Assembly (NCBI GenBank): GCA_032433765.1 | Contig: JAVIAB010000051.1 | Span: forward strand, 147,322,568 to 147,386,567 | DNA from: Megaustenia siamemsis | Taxonomy: Eukaryota; Mollusca; Gastropoda; Stylommatophora; Ariophantidae | Direction: 5' to 3' | DNA length: 64,000 nt | Shown here: positions 24,201 through 31,356 of the stretch, piece after piece | How positions within the stretch are numbered: the first letter of the stretch is position 1 | Layout: each line of letters opens with the position of its first letter | Made by a program: the position numbers and the translations under genes | The notes under the pieces: model-generated | The model's database searches: none | Seen by the model: only the letters and a program-made list of their open reading frames with translations | What the model was told of the DNA's origin: nothing

Positions 24201-27200
24201 ACCTAAATGTACAAATCAAGCATCTAGACTTGCAAATCAAGTATCTTAGGTTAAAAATCAGACATCAAAATCTAAATTTGGTAAATATCTCTGTTTAATT
24301 TCTATTTATACATTCTAGTTGTAGATTAGTCAATAATCATATGCCCTTCTGCTCTGAATATGATATCATTCTGTAATACAAATAGTAAGCTTTATTGCTT
24401 CTTGAATGTAATCCATGTTCATTTATTTTACTTTACTATTGTTTACAAAATATGTAATGTCTTTCAAATATATACTATTTAAATACCTTATTTTTTTTTT
24501 TGTATCACTGGAACTCTCTATTAGTTCATCATCATCATCATTGAGTGCCTTCTCCGCAACGAAGGTTGGCTACCATGGATCGCCATTCTGTTTCTTGCTT
24601 TGATGGTGCAGGCTGTCATAGATTGACTTGTCCATCTTTTGATGTCACTCGTCCATGTTAGTTTTGCTCTTTTACCTTGTATTTTCCCTTCCAATATTAC
24701 TTTTAGTAGGATGTTGTGTCTTTTAACATGCCCCAAAAATTTCATTTGTCTTGTCTTAATTGCATTTAGTAGTTCTCTTTTTATTTTCAGTTGTTTTAAA
24801 ACTTCATCATTTGTTATCTTTTCTTTCCATCCAATTCTACCTATTCTTCTATAAATCCACATTTCAAAGGCTTTAATTTTCTGTTCTGTTTTCTTGTTTA
24901 ATATCCATGTTTCTGCACCATACAGGAATATTGAGAAGATGTAACATATTGCCATTCTTAGTTTCAGCCCTGTTGATGTTTGTTTTGTTGTTAGTATATT
25001 TTTCATGGCATTAAAATTACTTTTTGCCATACCTATTCTTTTATTTATTTCAATTTTACATTTTCCATCATTGGTTATAGTATGTCCCAGGTAGTTGTAG
25101 CTCTGGACTGTCTCCAGATGTATTCCCTCAACTGTGATATTTAATTGTAGGTCTTGAGAGTTTTCTTTGTTTATGATCATAGTTTTAGTCTTTTTGATAT
25201 TCATTTCTAGTCCATATTTTTTGCTTGTTATGTTTATCACATTAAGCAATTGTTGTAGGTTTTTAAGATTTTCTGCTAGTAGAACAGTATCATCAGCATA
25301 TCTTAGGTTATTGATTATCTTTCCGTTAATGTTTAGCCCTGGCATCTCTGAGATGTTTTTAAAGATTTGCAAATTGCTATTAGTTCAGGTTTTTAAAAAT
25401 GTATCCTCAACATGTCTACCAATGATATCATAAACATATATGTGTTTACTGATGTTGCTTTTTTTTTTATTTGACTAATGTCTAATGAAATATAATAGTT
25501 CATTTTTTTTTTAACCTACCCATGTTTGTAGACTGTTTTAATCTGTTTTTATAATGATTTTTTAATGCTAACACAATTCTACTACTCATAACAGATGTTT
25601 TAAAACTACCGATGCTGGTCACTGTTAAAGCAAGCAATGCCATGTTGGTAATTTATAAGTAAAAGAGGAACAGAGAAGAAAATATAACTATGGCAGTTCT
25701 TACATTTACACAACTGGTGATTTGATGGTCAACATCCTTCATTGTGAATGGCAAAGTCATGTCTTTCTTACTTGTTTGTTGAATTGGAAAGACTTGTCTG
25801 CCAGAACCATTGAGAACAAGAACAGACTGTGTGCCTTGGCTGTGATGCTCTGATGCAAGTAGTTCTGAATCCAGATTATCTAAATCTAAATTAAATACAC
25901 ATACAATTTGTTAGAAATGTTAATCTCTTCCTAGAAGTATATTTGTAATGCCTTCAAATCAAACATAATTTTCTCTGCATTGCTTTTACCAAAATATGTT
26001 TTTTTCAACTTCTGATAATCCAAATGTAAAGTTGTATGTAATTATAATAAGGTTTCATTTAATATCATTGGTGTGGCAGAAGATATGGAAATTGTGAATG
26101 TCTACAATTGTTTGTTTACTGTACTATCAATCTGTTTTATTTTCTTCTGTATCTTGATGCCAACCTCTTCAAGATTGTTTTTATTTATTGTACATTGCAT
26201 ATTCATGATAAAGATAAATATGACAGTTGTGTGATGACCTCTCTAGCTTCCACCAGATTTTATTACAACCTGAGACTAGTAAATCTCTGAACTTTCCACC
26301 TAACATTATTTCAATCTTTTACCTGTCTATCTTTTCACTTTTTCTCTGTCATAGTTTTAAGTATGGTGTCCTACTTCTATCTATTTATACTCTCTTATTT
26401 TATTTTACCCTCTATAACACATTTCTTGCAGTAAATATATAATGGAAGATTATTAACCTCAATATGCAAGAACACTGAGGAACATAAAATATTGTTTAGT
26501 AATTATAATGTGGGCACTATATACATACATGTTATGTAGAGTCATTCTTAACATATGGATGTGAATCATGGACAATAGGATAACAAACAAGAAAATCTAA
26601 TAGAGTCTGTAGAGATGTGGTTTTACAGAAGAATGTTGAGAATACCATGGACAGTTAAAAGAGTAATGAAAATGTTCTGAAAAAGGCCAAAGCAAAAAGA
26701 GAGCTAATTCCCAATATTAGGAAGAAGCAATCATCATTTTTTGGCCATGCAATGAGAAGGGAACAGCTGGAATATATTGTAACAACTGGGAAAATTGAGG
26801 GACGAAGAAATAGAGGAAAGTAAAGAGAAAAAATACCAGACAGCTTAAGAGAATGGCTTGGCAGAAGGTCAACAACAGAAATGATAAATAACTGTCGAGA
26901 TCGAAAATTGTGGAGAGACATGATCACCTACGCCAGCAGGCCCGGTACTGGATGATGATATACATACAACCCTTAGAATTTTTTTTGTTAGAACAATACA
27001 AGAACTGACTTATGTGAACAATAGATATACCCTGGAAAACCATACAAGTACTCACCAAAATCTATGGAAATGTCATCATCATTTCCAGTGTACCCAGTCT
27101 CATCAAATTTCTCCATCACTTTGTCTGCTTTATTACTGTAGTTTGCATTTGAGGCCTTTATTATGGAGGTATCATTTTCAGAATGCATATCATATGTTTC

Positions 27201-28915
27201 ACTGTCTGCATACAGAAAGTGACTTGATGAGTTGATATGGTCAGTGCAGCCTGTTGAATAGCCAGGAGGTGTAAAAAACTCTGGTTGATCATCTGTTTTA
27301 AATTTGTCTGAATCTATGCTTAGTCTCAAGATGGAACTTGAATCTTCAGAGACAATTGATATTCCACTATCACTGTGCTCACTTGGAGACTTGTGAGCAA
27401 TGTAGTCATGGTCAGAATAGAATGCTTTCTTTTTGTCTGGAGGTTCATTTTCCAACAAGGAATCAGGTTCAGCCAAATGAATGAAGTTTTCAAACAAATT
27501 GTCACCTAACAGATCAAGATCGCCCTGTAAATAAACAAAACAATGCTATTAATTTATCAATTCTGTCTCTCAACTCTGGATTCTGTCTCATAATGTGTGA
27601 TTTCATTTTGATACTGAAGCTAAATAGGGCATGTATTGAGAATAAAACTAGGAACTGCCACAAAAATTATGATGCCATGGGTTCTGGTAAAAAGTGAAAA
27701 TGAGGCAAACCAGGAGCAGCTGAGGACAGAATAGTGAAGTAGATATGTACATTGTGTGTCAGATTTAAGGTGCTCTAAAAAATTGATTATACACTGAGCG
27801 CGATAGAGAGATTTTATTTTAGTTGGCACGTCATTCGAATTGCACATTGAACAAGTGTTCAATTCCATAAGTGTTCAAATCTCTCAACATGTAATAACTA
27901 ACGACTTTAATTTTGTTGTTGTCAAGTTCTACACTACTGTTGACCCCCCCCCAAGTGCTGACCACTGACTCCATTGATGGTCTCCTTGAACAAGAAGACA
28001 AACACAAGTCATGATAAGTTATTTATATTTATTTATTAATACTAATTTATCTTTCAAAGGTTTTATATACTTTTTTTAGCATCAATAAATAAAAAAGAAC
28101 CACAGTTTAACTAATTAAAACACCAAACAAATCATAAAAATTAATATTCAAAATTTAAACAACTAATTTAGCAAATATTAATCAAATACACTGTACGTAT
28201 ATGACATCCCATGGTATATAGGACAATGCATCATCAGTGCAAATAATAACTATCAGTATCTAACAACTTGTTGAACAAATTGTCAAAAGTAGAAGTCATT
28301 ATACAAGTGAAATTTGAAATAAGTGATTAGCTAAGATTCAATATTATTATGTAAATAATAATTTATTAGTGTAGTATTTCTTTATTCACTACAAATATGA
28401 AACTATAACTATCATATTATTATTCGTTTTCATAATATATTAGTTTTTAGGAATGTATCTGACAGTGTCTGGTATCTGTTTTTCCAGAACACTGATTCAT
28501 ATGGAGACTGATGTCTTTATTTAAAGGTAACCACAGTAGCATCATATTTCTAGCATTGCATCAGTTTTATGTTTTAGGAATATGAGATAATAATAATTTT
28601 GAAATTCAGCAAAATATTAATCACATCCATAATTAGTAATCACCATAACAAATATATTCTAAGAGCAAGAGGATCGGGTCAAGTGTAGTCAAATAGTTTC
28701 ATCATCATAATTATTAAATGATAAATACTTGTTTATTTTACTTACAAAGTTAATGTTATGGATACTGCTATGTTCTGAAAAGTTTGGCTGCACAATGCCA
28801 CTCCTACTTATTCCGCTGTTTATATGATGTGCTGCATCGTCTTTCAGTAAGCCACAACTGTCGTCAAAAGAAGATCCAAAACATCAAGTGTGGCCCAAGG
28901 TGTATCGAACTCCAT
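8919..28915 (-). CDS. CREB3L: CREB3/CREB3L-family ER-anchored bZIP transcription factor (whole gene, 8 coding exons)
   Basis: Members of this family are type II ER membrane proteins. Site-1 and site-2 proteases release their N-terminal bZIP half, which enters the nucleus and activates secretory, UPR or acute-phase genes. Eight minus-strand exons give about 548 residues: acidic Ser-rich N-terminus with [11 protein letters not shown], family block [21 protein letters not shown] (about 299-319), basic region [10 protein letters not shown], leucine zipper (about 337-370), membrane segment [18 protein letters not shown] (390-407), S1P-type RxxL motif RSLL (428-431), and lumenal sequons NHT (412) and NRS (524). 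The 'RNK ISA..ES..K' core and the membrane exon resemble the CREB3L3/L4/CREB3 side more than CREB3L1/2. All introns are GT-AG with matching phases. One base is missing in exon 1 relative to an open frame. The subgroup is uncertain; membership of the family is very secure. Confidence 0.93.
9838..10490. repeat. Repeat F, inverted fragments
   Basis: Plus-oriented piece at about 9838-9905, minus-oriented piece at about 9928-10222 (CTTGGCCAGACTAGACAG and flanks), then another plus-oriented piece to about 10490. The 9970-10362 open frame is a by-product. Confidence 0.6.
10714..11045 (+). repeat. Repeat F copy
   Basis: Shares CTGGCCAAGTGATTAGGGAT and ATCACAGTTTTACTGCA with the copies at 45600-45915 and 38806-39110; ends near CTTTAGTCATCGGGTGAACG. 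About 330 bp. Confidence 0.8.
11340..11640 (+). mobile_element. Penelope-like / ribozyme-bearing repeat tail
   Basis: CTGAAGA (11517-11523) through GGCCAAAA, then CTGTCACCATACGTTG and GTTACACCCCACTACTTG. The same tail is at 34266-34430 on the minus strand, where the core is intact. Confidence 0.5.
11757..11912 (+). repeat. Repeat G copy
   Basis: About 160 bp, shared with 21355-21512 and 56110-56280: 'CACTCAGGGGTCAC', 'GGCAAACT', then 'TTTAGTATGGTATTGTAATC'. Unknown family. Confidence 0.6.
12458..12735 (-). mobile_element. LINE-C RT C-terminal fragment
   Basis: Minus-strand [35 protein letters not shown] and [13 protein letters not shown] match the end of the LINE-C RT ORF at 50640-51410. 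Confidence 0.8.
12784..13151 (-). mobile_element. Composite two-headed SINE (tRNA-like unit + SINE-1)
   Basis: Read on the minus strand: a tRNA-like unit (13150-13071) whose GGTGTCC and GGACACC ends pair over 7 bp and which has box B-like GGGTTCGTAATCC; a short linker with inverted repeat TACTAATT/AATTAGTA; then a standard SINE-1 (13041-12784) with its own tRNA-like head and T tail. One perfect TSD, TTATACTACAAAT, at 12771-12783 and 13152-13164 brackets the whole unit. Confidence 0.88.
13307..13396 (-). pseudogene. Duplicated CREB3L transmembrane exon (exon 7')
   Basis: Near-identical copy of most of exon 7: within the shared exon part I see one base difference, changing His to Arg in the NHT sequon. 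The acceptor dinucleotide and pyrimidine tract are kept. The 3' part of exon 7, including its donor, is missing. The frame instead runs ...NDNRTPLVV and stops at 13307-13309 inside the target-site duplication. It may be dead, or an alternative terminal exon giving a membrane-anchored product without the RSLL cleavage site. Confidence 0.7.
13310..13740. repeat. Copy A of the CREB3L exon 7 / intron 6 segment
   Basis: About 430 bp nearly identical to about 14470-14895, including exon 7' and flanking intron. Ends at GAATAGTGAC, where LINE-A begins. Confidence 0.9.
13741..14365 (+). mobile_element. LINE-A fragment (RT C-terminal part, 3' tail)
   Basis: Encodes YNYLGHT-type region, then [28 protein letters not shown] and the [20 protein letters not shown] end, with (ATG)n tail. 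ATATTATTGTTA occurs before copy A (13298-13309) and after this tail (14366-14377), so copy A and this LINE piece form one insertion. Confidence 0.9.
14449..14554 (-). CDS. CREB3L: CREB3L exon 7 (transmembrane exon)
   Basis: Acceptor ACTTGTAG, donor GTCAGT. 106 nt, phase 0 in, phase 1 out. Encodes [18 protein letters not shown], a clear match to the CREB3L membrane segment and its NPFG-like end, then a short lumenal part with sequon NHT. A near-identical second copy lies at 13307-13396. Confidence 0.93.
14857..15112 (+). repeat. Repeat C copy
   Basis: About 240 bp, shared with 42636-42875 (minus) and 43977-44216 (plus): CCTCATTTTGAGGGAAGTA, GTTGATCGATGGCTTGACAA, and GATTGTGGTTCTGCCCTATG to GACAATAGATAG. 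Unknown; possibly part of a LINE. Confidence 0.75.
15166..15657 (-). mobile_element. Degenerate SINE-1 split by a 247-bp insertion
   Basis: 15166-15265 and 15513-15657 together resemble one old SINE-1. CACAATATTTCTT is duplicated at 15253-15265 and 15513-15525, so 15266-15512 is a later insertion. Confidence 0.65.
15266..15512. mobile_element. Small inserted element with imperfect terminal repeats
   Basis: Contains AATAGTATGGAACATCTAAA near 15355 and its imperfect inverse near 15473-15499, and a CTGATGA...GCCGAAGCG motif at 15428-15450 like Penelope/hammerhead sequences. Family not established. Confidence 0.5.
16288..16369 (-). CDS. CREB3L: CREB3L exon 6 (end of zipper, entry to membrane segment)
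   Basis: Acceptor TGTTTTCAG, donor GTATGG. 82 nt, phase 2 in, phase 0 out. Encodes [17 protein letters not shown] and HTSTCAM, matching the family's 'LL.QL.KLQ.LV ... TGTC' end of zipper that leads into the transmembrane helix. Confidence 0.92.
16839..17102 (-). mobile_element. SINE-1, full copy
   Basis: TSD AGCTTGTGGTAT at 16827-16838 and 17103-17114, both perfect. Confidence 0.95.
17417..17752 (+). mobile_element. SINE-2, full copy
   Basis: Head GGGGGACTGGTTGGTCTCGA, box B GGTTCAAATCC, 3' end GCGAACGAAG followed by an A tail. Unlike SINE-1, this family is A-tailed. Confidence 0.9.
17820..17930 (-). mobile_element. SINE-1 3' fragment
   Basis: Tail (AAAGT)n then the hairpin region, here TTTACACCACATGGTGTAAA, a longer perfect inverted repeat than in other copies. 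Confidence 0.75.
17950..18058 (-). mobile_element. SINE-3 head (tRNA-like)
   Basis: Minus strand GGTGGCTGGGTTATCTAGAG (A box-like) and CTGGTTCAAAGTCC (B box-like). A degenerate relative may be at 54228-54345. Confidence 0.6.
18744..19586 (-). mobile_element. LINE-E, 5'-truncated insertion
   Basis: Two frames, 19607-19299 and 19284-18793, carry the [16 protein letters not shown] motif, [14 protein letters not shown], and C-terminal [17 protein letters not shown], split by a frameshift. (GAA)n tail at the low end. TSD ACCAGTTATAATT at 18731-18743 and 19587-19599. Confidence 0.93.
19615..21290 (+). mobile_element. LINE-I (I/Jockey-like) RT and RNase H, degenerate
   Basis: 19656-19931: [36 protein letters not shown]. 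19934-20314: [36 protein letters not shown] (catalytic YADD). 20944-21285: RNase H start [19 protein letters not shown], then ETEAL. Stops and frameshifts break it. RNase H after RT points to the I group (Nimbus-like in snails); the family name is inference. Confidence 0.9.
21355..21512 (+). repeat. Repeat G copy
   Basis: See 11757-11912; 'ACTCAGGGTTACTGG' to 'TATGCTATCATAATTTAAGG'. Confidence 0.6.
21984..22111 (-). CDS. CREB3L: CREB3L exon 5 (basic region and first zipper heptads)
   Basis: Acceptor CTTATCAG. The donor is chosen as GTATGT at 21983 and below, two bases past a weaker GTGTAT, because only this keeps frame with exon 6 (128 nt, phase 2 out). Encodes [18 protein letters not shown] and [11 protein letters not shown]. 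The Ala, Glu, Ser and Arg positions of the DNA-contacting basic region are present. Confidence 0.95.
22112..23703 (-). other. CREB3L intron 4
   Basis: Contains the degenerate 38-40-bp array at 22740-23220. The rest shows nothing recognisable. Confidence 0.85.
22740..23220. repeat. Degenerate minisatellite, about 38-40 bp unit
   Basis: Units built on GATATGAGATGTGACTAACA followed by CAGACATGCACACACAAA; more than 10 diverged copies with higher-order repetition (22740-22850 resembles 22850-22960). Confidence 0.9.
23704..23838 (-). CDS. CREB3L: CREB3L exon 4 (family-specific block before the basic region)
   Basis: Acceptor TTCTTCAG, donor GTATGC. Exactly 45 codons, phase 0/0. Encodes [18 protein letters not shown] and [21 protein letters not shown], the conserved extension that distinguishes CREB3-family bZIPs from other CREBs. 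A 21/42-bp tandem array lies directly upstream of its acceptor. Confidence 0.95.
23864..24250. repeat. 21/42-bp tandem array abutting the exon 4 acceptor
   Basis: 42-bp higher-order unit made of two 21-bp halves (plus strand AATGTACAAATCAAGAATCT and AACTTATAAATTAAACATCT); about 18 half-units, degenerating toward the exon. Since 21 is a multiple of 3, the minus strand stays open into exon 4. Confidence 0.95.
24529..25376 (-). mobile_element. LINE-A, 5'-truncated, ORF fragment still open
   Basis: One open frame (25372-24521) carries [47 protein letters not shown], then ends in (ATG)n read as Met run. TSD CTATTAGTTCA at 24518-24528 and 25377-25387. The open frame suggests recent insertion. Confidence 0.95.
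25704..25885 (-). CDS. CREB3L: CREB3L exon 3
   Basis: Acceptor AATTTAG, donor GTAAGA. 182 nt, phase 1 in, phase 0 out. Encodes [16 protein letters not shown]... ending ITSCVN. No named motif. It was assigned because both splice sites and the reading frame fit between exons 2 and 4, and because the protein is acidic and Ser/Gln-rich like neighbouring family sequence. Homology alone would not identify it. Confidence 0.75.
25886..27055 (-). other. CREB3L intron 2
   Basis: Contains a LINE-C fragment at 26525-26955; otherwise AT-rich. Confidence 0.85.
26525..26955 (+). mobile_element. LINE-C 3' part, degenerate
   Basis: Plus-strand translation in broken frames gives [30 protein letters not shown] and [20 protein letters not shown], the end of an RT ORF; tail GATGATGATATAC. 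Confidence 0.85.
27056..27524 (-). CDS. CREB3L: CREB3L exon 2 (acidic/Ser-rich activation region)
   Basis: Acceptor TTTACAG, donor GTGAGT. 469 nt, phase 0 in, phase 1 out. Encodes about 156 residues starting [14 protein letters not shown] and including [16 protein letters not shown], a motif typical of the transactivation half of CREB3-family proteins. The rest is rich in Ser, Asp and Glu and probably disordered. Confidence 0.9.
27525..28745 (-). other. CREB3L intron 1
   Basis: AT-rich; no repeat or gene recognised. Confidence 0.85.
28746..28915 (-). CDS. CREB3L: CREB3L exon 1 (start codon; apparent 1-nt frameshift)
   Basis: Starts [16 protein letters not shown], which fits the family's N-terminal LDLLF motif. 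The frame is then lost in a T run near 28867-28872 and resumes one frame over as [14 protein letters not shown] to the donor GTAAG at 28741-28745. The exon is 170 nt. With one extra T it would be 171 nt, phase 0, as exon 2 requires. There is no other in-frame ATG in the exon. This is either a sequence error or a real disabling indel. Confidence 0.8.
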
Positions 28916-28996
28916 GTTGACGTTGAAGATGTTAGCTGCCCAACGACCTTGTGACTGTCTCAGAGAAGTTGTAAAAAGTTCCAGCTCAGCTTAGAA

Positions 28997-29049
28997 CACG
29001 TCACCCTTTATACTGCAGTACTTATGTCCGTATTCCCAGGGAATTCCCC
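28997..29049 (-). promoter_or_regulatory. Candidate CREB3L core promoter: kappaB site, TATA box, UPRE-like TGACGTG
   Basis: Read on the minus strand toward the gene: palindromic GGGAATTCCC (29039-29049 with one extra C), then TATAAAG (29006-29012), then TGACGTG (28997-29003), about 80 nt before the ATG at 28915. TATA spacing predicts a start near 28980. The motifs are visible; function is inferred. Confidence 0.5.
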
Positions 29050-29460
29050 TTGCTTTTTAACAACTTTAAATTTAACAACTTAGTAAACTTAACTAGTGGA
29101 CTAACTAGACTAGAGTCATTCCCGTTCCCGTCCGAATTCTCCTCAAACAACTGACTGGAACTAACTTCAACTCAAGGATTGTGAGAAATAATCACAATTA
29201 TTATTATTACTAAACATAATAATAGTATTTTGTCACATTAAACATCACATTGCTTGTTTGTTTACTGAATTTGTTAGTGGGCGTGTGTAAATGACACAAT
29301 GGCTATAAAAAGATCCCAAGCACTTGGGGCCCATTTGGGATTGCACCGTAACTATGTTTAGGTATCGCAGTAAACTTCCGGTTTTTTTAGCAACGTGGAA
29401 GTACGTGAAAGCCAGCAATGAATGATAGTTTCGAATAAAATATAACTTATTAATCATCAT
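29050..29460. other. Upstream region of CREB3L, nothing further recognised
   Basis: Single-copy-looking sequence before the LINE-rich block. May hold distal promoter elements. Confidence 0.4.
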
Positions 29461-30002
29461 GTGCCATACCATTTGGCGTAGCCGATCATGTCCTTCAAAA
29501 TCTTCTATCCACCGTGCAACGTATCAATTCTGTTGCTGATTGTTTTCCATGCCATGACAACAAGCTATCTAGTATTTTTTCTCTTTGCCGTCCGCGATCT
29601 CACTTTCCCTGCATTTTGCCTATTTGTAACCAAGTATTCCAACTTTCCTCTTTTCATGATTTCTAAAAATGTTGATTGTTTCTTTCTTATGTTTCTTAGG
29701 ATCTATCTATTGACCTTTCGAGCCGTGGCCGGCCCATAGAGCGTAGACCCAGATACTCCTTCTCTTATCTAAATTGTTATTCTAGCAGTTTTCAATCCTT
29801 GTAAAGATCTTTTATTAAATCTCGCCATTTGTCTCTGTTCTGTGTAAGCAGCGCTATCTCATTATTAAGGGAGCCGATTCCTGCTGCTCTTGCCTCTCTG
29901 ATCAATATTCTTCTCTGTGTCTCTCTGGGTTTTCCTCTTACCTGTTGTTTCCCACACGAGAGCTTGCTTTGCTATTCGGCTATTATCTCTTCTCATCACA
30001 TG
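29460..30002 (-). mobile_element. LINE-C and LINE-B 3' fragments
   Basis: 29460-29700 matches the LINE-C 3' region (GGCGTAGCCGATCATGTCC). 29700-30002 matches the block at 60450-60770 with minus-strand motifs [14 protein letters not shown] and REARAAG. Confidence 0.7.
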
Positions 30003-30760
30003 TCAAACATATGGCCATCGTCTTTTCTTGAATACTGAAGATATTAGTGGTTGATTGGCGATTTCTCTAATTTCCTCGTTTGTTTTGAATTTGTTCCACC
30101 TATAACCAAGTATTTTCCTTAGACATTTATTTTCGAATGCGTTCAACTTTGTTTCTATGTCTCTTGTTGTTTTCCAGTTTTCACATGCATACGTAAGGGT
30201 TGATAGTACATTTGATTTGAATAGTCTACGTTTTGTTTCTTTCTTCCCATTCTTAGGATAGGGGCTCCCTTTTTGTATTGGCCTCTTTGAGAATTTCCTC
30301 ATTATTATTTTTAGCTGTTCACAGAACGTTCAACATTTTCTGAAATGCAGTTTTGGCCTGAGCTATTCTGCTTTTTATTTCTGTGGTGCATCTTCCATCT
30401 GATGTTATTATTGTGCCCAAGTATTTGACGCGTTGCACTTGTTTAAGATTTGTCCTGTTTATTTTTATGCTGCATGATGGTGATGATTGTTTCTTCGATA
30501 TGACCATTACTTCTGTTTTTTTACTATTCTGGCTGAGACCTTTCTTGTTGCTTTCTTTTACTATTATGTCTACCATTTCTTGCAGTTCATTCACTGTCTT
30601 TGCTATTAAGACTGTGCTATCAGCATATCGCAAATTGTTTATGTTGTGACCGTTTATTTGAATTCCTTTCATATCTACTATTGATCTCATAATATTTTCG
30701 CTGTAAAGTAAAAACAAATCCTCCGACAGAACACAGCCAAAACTAGCGAATTCAATCACA
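30003..30760 (-). mobile_element. LINE-C RT, degenerate
   Basis: 30759-30319: [39 protein letters not shown]. 30302-30003: STLTYACENWKTTRDIETK, LRKILGYRW. The YADS variant and frameshift mark a dead copy. Confidence 0.88.
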
Positions 30761-30762
30761 CC

Positions 30763-31150
30763 ATCATGTGCCGTACCGGTTGGCGTTGGCGATTATGCCC
30801 TTCCACAATTAAAAAAAAAAAAAAAAAAAAAGTACCCTCGTCACGCCAAGCGGCGGCGTATAGGGAATATGGTGTTAGTGACCATACATTTTACAGACCT
30901 TCGGCACATGATTTTTAGGGTAATGTGGTCGGTATTACGCCCGTGCCGCTTTACTTTCCCAGAAAAAAATCCTGTACCCATTTAAGGCTGAGTGAACCCG
31001 GAAGCCGTCGGTTGGGATCGAACCCTACCCCTTGTCCTTTGTAGTCCAGTTCACTAACCACTGAGCTCCCTTCCACAATGTATTAATTCTGTTGTTGACT
31101 ACTTTCCATGCCATGACACCAACTCTGCGATCTCTCTTTCCCTGTATTTT
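30763..31150 (-). mobile_element. LINE-C 3' fragment interrupted by SINE-1
   Basis: 30763-30797 and 31080-31150 are continuous LINE-C sequence once the SINE-1 is removed. Confidence 0.8.
30810..31067 (-). mobile_element. SINE-1 inserted in LINE-C
   Basis: TSD CCCTTCCACAAT at 30798-30809 and 31068-31079. Long T tail in the sense strand; slightly 5'-truncated head. Confidence 0.93.
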
Positions 31151-31355
31151 GCCAGTAGTAAATAACACCAGTGCTAAAACTAAGAATAGCAAAACGTTAT
31201 ATCTTCTCAACATTCCTGTATGGTGCAGAAACATATACATTAGACACGAAAACAGAACATAAAATTGAAGCCTTTGAAATGTGAATTTATAGAAGAATAT
31301 GACGAATTGGATGGAAAGAAAAGAAAAGAAAAACGATGAAGTCTTAAAACAACCT
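31150..31355 (+). mobile_element. LINE-A fragment
   Basis: AKLRIAK-, YGAETYTLDTK-like and WKEKKRKTMKS-like translation in broken frames. Head-to-tail with an opposite-strand LINE-A fragment that begins at 31357. Confidence 0.75.
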
Positions 31356-31356
31356 A

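Larger units (their letters stand above)
23839..25703 (-). other. CREB3L intron 3
   Basis: Holds the 21/42-bp array next to exon 4 and a young LINE-A insertion at 24529-25376. Confidence 0.85.

Noticed and set aside
27620..27868. 82-residue minus-strand ORF in CREB3L intron 1
   Set aside because: No family match, and the exon 1-exon 2 junction is already in frame without it.
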